Positions 6,235 through 9,330 of a DNA stretch of 9,330 nt are shown piece after piece. Origin of the DNA: Candidatus Zixiibacteriota bacterium (GTDB taxonomy: Bacteria > Zixibacteria > MSB-5A5 > JAABVY01 > JAHJOQ01). The notes below the pieces were generated by a model. That model made no database searches and was not told the origin of the DNA. It worked only from the letters and a program-made list of their open reading frames with translations. Each line of letters starts with the position of its first letter. The first letter of the stretch is position 1. The DNA lies in assembly GCA_030631455.1 (NCBI GenBank), contig DAOVLC010000032.1, positions 1 to 9,330 of the forward strand, read 5' to 3'. Made by a program: the position numbers and the translations under genes.

Positions 6235-6247
6235 CCGATTATCCACA
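6235..6247 (+). promoter_or_regulatory. DnaA-box-like sequence / candidate activator site, copy 2 of the shared 12-mer
   Basis: Plus strand CCGATTATCCACA contains the exact DnaA-box consensus TTATCCACA (6239-6247). Its first 12 bases are identical to 1753-1764. It lies about 140-150 nt upstream of the predicted start site of the sigma54-activator gene, nearly the same distance as copy 1 from the sigma54 promoter. It may be an autoregulatory activator site, a DnaA titration or regulatory site, or both. Confidence 0.4.
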
Positions 6248-6380
6248 AGTGGCCAAGGCGGCACTGGGGACGACCACCTAAGTACCACAAATCCGCGATC
6301 TGATTGTCGCCACTGCCCTTGGAAAGCTCAGAGGTTCATTCTGTGAGCCAATCGCATAACCGAAAGTTTGAGAGAAACAG

Positions 6381-6395
6381 AGCCGCGCTTCGGCT
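6381..6395 (-). terminator. Weak rho-independent terminator candidate after the DUF3108 gene
   Basis: A 5-bp stem AGCCG/CGGCT with a 5-nt loop starts within the stop codon and is followed by CTGTTTCTCTC, a broken U-rich tract. Position at the end of a compact operon fits, but the short stem and poor U-tract make it weak. Confidence 0.35.
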
Positions 6396-7264
6396 TAGTC
6401 GATCAGCTCACCCAGCCTGAATTCCATTAGCTCGCCTGTGATGGAACCAACAATGACTTTCGATTTCAGCAGTACAGGCATCTTGAGCCTGTCGTCGGTC
6501 ATATATACTGTCAGCTTGCCTTCGTGTTTGAAAAGACCGGCAGATCGCAGCAACGGCTCGATCTTCAGACAGGTGAACCTTCCGGCTTTGACCTTCACCT
6601 CTTCCCTGCCGTGCACAATGACATCGAGCCGGTAGCATTTCTTCTTATTGTAGTTGTCAATCGATATAGTATCGCCGACTTTCAGGTCGAGCGAGCGAAC
6701 ATAGTAAAGGCTGGACAGAACATCCTGCACATATCGCTGAACCATTATTGTGTCGCCCTTCTCGAACGCAAGTCCCCTGTACTGGTCGAAAACCTGCTCG
6801 ACGTCGGCTTCGTAGCTGCCTTCTCGCAGGTGTTTCTCGAATCGCCACGAGAACAGCCCCCAGGCGTCCAGCCAAGTCTCCCCGTTGTCGCGGACCTTGT
6901 AGAATGAATCGAAGAACTTGTAGGTACGCGCCTTCGTGGTTATCATGTAGCATTCCCGACCATTGTGCTCAAAGAGCGAATCCACCCGCATCTCCGCAGT
7001 TCCGGCTTTGATGAAGCCATAACCGAGTTCGAATTTCAGATACTCGCCAACACCGAAAGCATCATTCACGAGATCACGGAAGTTCGAGTCAGGTTCGAGA
7101 GAATCGTACGGCAGGTCAAGCTTCCGGCAACTGTCAAGCGTGTCAGTCTGTTCCGTGTCCGATTCCTGAGCCACAGAATATGATGAACCGAACGCGACAA
7201 CAAGACACACTACGATCGCTGCTACAACCGGTACCGTGCTTGTGATCTTACAGAAGTTTCTCAT
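6395..7264 (-). CDS. Secreted DUF3108-domain protein (289 aa)
   Basis: Residues 1-32 form a signal peptide: basic MRNFCK start, hydrophobic VPVVAAIVVCLVVAFG, and a signal-peptidase site SVA before QESD. This places the protein in the periplasm or on the outer membrane. After an acidic linker, residues from about 70 (FGVGEYLKFELGYGFIKAGTAEMRV) match the start of DUF3108, a beta-rich envelope domain found in many diderm bacteria. The rest (SFYKVRDNGETWLD, RYVQDVLSSLYYVRSLDLKVGD, VKAGRFTCLKIEPLL, VYMTDDRLKMPVLLKSK) follows the same family pattern to the end, so the protein looks complete. The molecular role of DUF3108 is unknown; an envelope or lipid-transfer role is speculative. The ATG at 7264 has AGAGG 5 nt upstream and overlaps the end of the phosphatase gene by 17 nt. 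It is the last gene of the operon. Confidence 0.85.
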   Translation of the reverse strand: MRNFCKITSTVPVVAAIVVCLVVAFGSSYSVAQESDTEQTDTLDSCRKLDLPYDSLEPDSNFRDLVNDAFGVGEYLKFELGYGFIKAGTAEMRVDSLFEHNGRECYMITTKARTYKFFDSFYKVRDNGETWLDAWGLFSWRFEKHLREGSYEADVEQVFDQYRGLAFEKGDTIMVQRYVQDVLSSLYYVRSLDLKVGDTISIDNYNKKKCYRLDVIVHGREEVKVKAGRFTCLKIEPLLRSAGLFKHEGKLTVYMTDDRLKMPVLLKSKVIVGSITGELMEFRLGELID

Positions 7265-7742
7265 CTATCCTCTGTTTTATAGCGGGCCAGGCGCGCCGGA
7301 GTTCCGCTTCAAGCTCCCTATGCGTGCCGAGATAATCTTCGAGGCTCAATCCGAGCGGGTCCTCGACCGACAGTTCACGTGATGGATTCTTGTCAGGAAA
7401 CGCCTTGACCATGAAGACCTTGCCATCAGTGTCCGGGTATCTCTGTGTTATAAATAGATAATGGTGAAACGCCAGCGCGAGAATCAAATCGGATGTTTGA
7501 ACCATTTCAGCCGTGATGGTCTGGGAATAAAGATCAGATATGTCGATACCATTATTCTTTGAGGCTTGAACTGCGTTTGATGTCGGCGGATAACCTTCCA
7601 GCGTTCCGGTGCCGGAAGACACGATTTCTACGTTCGATATGTTCTCCGCTTCGATCATCGATCTCAGTATGCCGTGCGCCATTGGTGACCTGCAGGTATT
7701 GCCGGTGCAGACAAGCATAATCACGAAGTTCTTCTCAGCCAC
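7248..7742 (-). CDS. Low-molecular-weight phosphatase, YwlE protein-arginine-phosphatase type
   Basis: A 164-residue cytoplasmic phosphatase of the LMW-PTP fold. The P-loop CTGNTCRS (Cys12 nucleophile, Arg18, Ser19) and the late general acid DP (Asp128-Pro129) are both present, so it should be active. The residue before the second Cys is Thr16. In Bacillus YwlE a threonine at this place selects phosphoarginine, whereas tyrosine phosphatases usually carry a larger hydrophobic residue. The pairing with a Sua5/TsaC gene also occurs in Bacillus, where ywlC and ywlE are close neighbours. Tyrosine phosphatases of polysaccharide systems (Wzb/Etp) are the alternative, and a sugar-nucleotide gene is nearby. 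Start GTG at 7742 overlaps the tsaC stop by 8 nt (GTGGCTGA), with GGAG 7 nt upstream, indicating translational coupling. Family certain; arginine specificity inferred from one residue and context. Confidence 0.88.
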   Translation of the reverse strand: MAEKNFVIMLVCTGNTCRSPMAHGILRSMIEAENISNVEIVSSGTGTLEGYPPTSNAVQASKNNGIDISDLYSQTITAEMVQTSDLILALAFHHYLFITQRYPDTDGKVFMVKAFPDKNPSRELSVEDPLGLSLEDYLGTHRELEAELRRAWPAIKQRIDEKLL

Positions 7743-8385
7743 CTCTGATCTCCTTTTCCCAAGCTGCTAAAACCGTGGATGCCTCTATCTCGCCCACTCT
7801 AAGAAACCTCGGCTTCCCGACCGTGATATCAACAACTGTGGAAGCCTGATTATGGTCTCGAACATTGCTGTCGAATATAAAAAGTTCTACATCGTCCGCC
7901 AACCACTTAATCAGAAGCTCCGGTTTTGCCGATGGCGGCTCGCCATGCGGGTTTGCACTTGTTGCCGTAAGATAGACATTAGATACCGCGGCAACATGCT
8001 CCATAAGAGGATGAGCTGAGCAGCGTAATCCTATGGTTTGTTGAGATGTCACCACGCCCGGCCAATCAGGGCGTAATGACTCCGCCACGACGGTCAACGC
8101 TCCCGGCCAGAAATGCGACAGGAATCGTTCGAAACCGTCAGGCACAGGTTTCATGATCGCGGATGCGTGTTCCCAGTCTCTCACGAATAGTGCGCTTGGC
8201 TGGTCGATGCTCCGTCTCTTGATACGGTTAAGGGACTTTATGGCATCGAGGTCTTCGGCATTACAGCAGAGGCCGTACTGGGTCTCGGTTGGAACGAGGA
8301 CAACTTCCCCTGCTGACGTCCGTTGGACAATGTCACCGGCAAGTTCCGCAAGATCGGTAGAGGAATCGAGAAGGACTCTCACCAC
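7735..8385 (-). CDS. tsaC: L-threonylcarbamoyladenylate synthase (TsaC/Sua5/YrdC)
   Basis: Makes threonylcarbamoyl-AMP from threonine, bicarbonate and ATP, the first step of t6A modification of tRNAs that read ANN codons; cytoplasmic. The 216 residues match a stand-alone YrdC domain without the extra C-terminal Sua5 domain. Visible motifs are PTETQYGL (32-39), IKRRSIDQP (55-63), WPGALT (93-98), TSANPHG (142-148), STVVD (182-186) and LRVGEI (195-200). The protein looks complete. The start is GTG at 8385, 12 nt after the lipoprotein stop, with only a weak ribosome site, so coupling to the gene before it is likely; a second GTG follows directly. Its end overlaps the YwlE-like gene. Function is well supported. 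Confidence 0.93.
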   Translation of the reverse strand: MVRVLLDSSTDLAELAGDIVQRTSAGEVVLVPTETQYGLCCNAEDLDAIKSLNRIKRRSIDQPSALFVRDWEHASAIMKPVPDGFERFLSHFWPGALTVVAESLRPDWPGVVTSQQTIGLRCSAHPLMEHVAAVSNVYLTATSANPHGEPPSAKPELLIKWLADDVELFIFDSNVRDHNQASTVVDITVGKPRFLRVGEIEASTVLAAWEKEIRGG

Positions 8386-8397
8386 AGTCGTGTCTCG

Positions 8398-8997
8398 CTA
8401 ATCCTGTTTGGAGTCAATGACGCCATCGACGGTTGTCGAATCGGAAGATCCGAGCGAATCCGGCGGAAGAATGAAGTCGAAGTATATCGAATCGGGTGGT
8501 GACTCCACAAGCCAACCGTTGTCATAACCGAGGCTGCGCGCATGCTCCAGGAGCCTCCTTCCCGATCCACTGTCCGTGCAATTACCCATCAGTATCTTGT
8601 AATACGGCACGTCGTACACGAGGTAGACACGCTCTTCAAAGACATCCTCGGCGACTTCTTTTTCATAGCCCGCCTCAGAATAGTACTGGGAGGCAAAGAG
8701 CTGCACTCTGTATATCGTCGTGACGGAATCCACGTCGGTTCCGGCGCGTCTCAGTGAATCGATAACCTGCCAGTCAAACTGTTTTGAATCGCCGGGCGTT
8801 CCAGCCTCGTCCGGAACCCGCTCCGGCACCCTGAAATAGTCCTTCGAGGGATCGACTCCATTCGACCCGACCTCAGCTGGCTCCCCACGCTCAGCCTTCG
8901 AATCACCGCCACGCCTGAGAAACTCGCCGCAACCGGCAATGTATGCACACACCAAAATCAGGCAGCCGACAATTGCGAGTCTATAGATACTTCTCAT
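8398..8997 (-). CDS. SPOR-domain outer-membrane lipoprotein (199 aa)
   Basis: Residues 1-22 are a lipoprotein signal (MRSIYRLAIVGCLILV...) with lipobox YIAGC; Cys23 would be lipidated. The following Gly, rather than Asp, predicts outer-membrane sorting. Residues 24-92 are a low-complexity, Glu/Asp/Pro-rich linker. Residues 94-166 (YRVQLFASQYYSEAGYEKEVAE ... YYKILMGNCTDSGSGRRLLEHARSLGYDNGWLV) show the SPOR pattern, a domain that binds denuded septal peptidoglycan in division and cell-wall proteins. An acidic Ser/Asp-rich tail follows. The ATG at 8997 was chosen because GGGGTGG lies just upstream and the signal peptide then starts with MRS; a GTG five codons earlier would add LGVV without benefit. 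The gene overlaps the end of the guanylyltransferase by 17 nt. Role in cell-wall or division is from the family, not specific evidence. Confidence 0.88.
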   Translation of the reverse strand: MRSIYRLAIVGCLILVCAYIAGCGEFLRRGGDSKAERGEPAEVGSNGVDPSKDYFRVPERVPDEAGTPGDSKQFDWQVIDSLRRAGTDVDSVTTIYRVQLFASQYYSEAGYEKEVAEDVFEERVYLVYDVPYYKILMGNCTDSGSGRRLLEHARSLGYDNGWLVESPPDSIYFDFILPPDSLGSSDSTTVDGVIDSKQD

Positions 8998-9330
8998 AAC
9001 CACCCCGAGCACGCATTCTATTCAGTATTTTCGCCATTTCGTCAGAGCGCGACTTGTGTGCCACCATCACAATATCACCGGACCGAACGATGACAAGATC
9101 CGAGACTCCAAGAGTGGTCACTATGCCGTCGGAATCGTTGTATATAGTCGATTCGTATGTCTCAACAGCAAGAACATCGCCCTCAATAACGTTGTTGTCT
9201 CCATCGAGTTTCTTTAGACGCTCGAGAGCACGCCAGCTACCGACGTCATCCCACATGATATCGCCCTTGATGACGAGAACATTGTCCGCCCGTTCCAGAA
9301 TTGCAACGTCGATAGACACTCTCTCGCAAC
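8981..9330 (-). CDS. manC: Mannose-1-phosphate guanylyltransferase, C-terminal part
   Basis: Partial gene: the frame is open to the right window edge, so only the last 116 or so codons are present; the internal GTG at 9319 is not the start. Residues read SIDVAILERADNVLVI, then GDIMWDDVGSW, the signature end of the nucleotidyltransferase domain of GDP-mannose pyrophosphorylases, followed by the beta-strand-rich part (NNVIEGDVLAVETYES, YNDSDGIVTTLGVSDLVIV, GDIVMVAHKSRSDEMAKI). The enzyme makes GDP-mannose from mannose-1-phosphate and GTP in the cytoplasm, feeding surface polysaccharide or glycoprotein synthesis. There is no fused C-terminal isomerase domain, since the protein ends soon after, so this is the short monofunctional form. 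It is the first visible gene of the operon. Confidence 0.87.
   Translation of the reverse strand, partial: CERVSIDVAILERADNVLVIKGDIMWDDVGSWRALERLKKLDGDNNVIEGDVLAVETYESTIYNDSDGIVTTLGVSDLVIVRSGDIVMVAHKSRSDEMAKILNRMRARGGYEKYL

Larger units (their letters stand above)
6018..6394. other. 377-nt intergenic region upstream of the sigma54-activator gene
   Basis: No convincing gene. A 67-codon minus frame at 6087-6290 lacks a ribosome site and domain features. The region holds, in minus-strand order, a weak terminator after the DUF3108 gene, a perfect DnaA-box sequence TTATCCACA (6239-6247) within the 12-mer shared with 1753-1764, an inverted repeat at 6146-6168, a sigma70-like promoter, and a hairpin at the start of the regulator gene. 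An 11-mer CGCGCATGCAC is repeated at 6059-6069 and 6177-6187, on either side of the promoter. Confidence 0.7.

Noticed and set aside
6235..6247. Replication origin suggested by a perfect DnaA box
   Set aside because: Only one perfect box and one near match in the window, no AT-rich unwinding region, no dnaA/dnaN/gyrB neighbours.
6087..6290. 67-codon minus-strand frame in the intergenic region
   Set aside because: No ribosome site, no signal or domain, Cys-rich random composition, and it would run across the predicted promoter of the activator gene.
6657..6953. Open frames within the DUF3108 gene on both strands
   Set aside because: Out-of-frame shadows of a well supported gene; Arg-rich translations with no family match that I recognise.

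Overview
The window looks like chromosomal DNA from a Gram-negative (diderm) bacterium of roughly balanced GC. An outer-membrane-type SPOR lipoprotein, a secreted DUF3108 protein, Sec signal peptides, a very large Ser/Thr-kinase/TPR/GAF/sigma54 regulator and frequent GTG starts together suggest the FCB group or a nearby uncultivated lineage such as Candidatus Zixibacteria. That placement is inference from gene content, not a computed result. All nine supported genes lie on the minus strand, so the window is described here in transcription order, from high to low coordinates.

Right part (9330 to 6395): a tightly packed housekeeping operon. It runs from the 3' end of a mannose-1-phosphate guanylyltransferase (nucleotide-sugar supply) to a SPOR-domain lipoprotein, a TsaC/Sua5/YrdC threonylcarbamoyl-AMP synthase (tRNA t6A), a YwlE-type low-molecular-weight phosphatase with the threonine that marks protein-arginine phosphatases, and a secreted DUF3108 protein. 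Genes overlap by 8 to 17 nt or are 12 nt apart. A weak hairpin at the last stop codon may be the terminator.

Middle (6394 to 1827): a 377-nt intergenic region with a sigma70-like promoter and several repeats, then one 1396-codon gene. Its product joins a Ser/Thr kinase-like domain, a long TPR-type helical region, GAF, a sigma54-interacting AAA+ ATPase and a Fis-type HTH. It has no receiver domain, so sensing, phosphorylation and sigma54 activation seem to sit in one polypeptide.

Left part (1826 to 1): the 254-nt gap after this regulator holds what reads as a complete sigma54-dependent control region: a -24/-12 element with exact GG-N10-GC spacing, a perfect IHF-consensus match about 70 nt upstream of the predicted start site, and candidate upstream activator sites further out. 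It leads into a GTG-started gene for a 79-residue exported, strongly acidic small protein. A strong mRNA hairpin follows, then a 205-residue HTH regulator with a shortened WYL-like C-terminus, then the start of an MttB-family (trimethylamine/betaine-type) corrinoid methyltransferase that leaves the window.

The most interesting proposal is that the fused kinase-TPR-sigma54 activator, the -24/-12 promoter, the small exported acidic protein and the HTH regulator form one self-contained signalling cassette. A 12-nt sequence shared only by the regions upstream of the activator gene and of the small-protein gene fits this, although it also resembles a DnaA box. No tRNA, rRNA, CRISPR array, insertion sequence or attachment site was seen.
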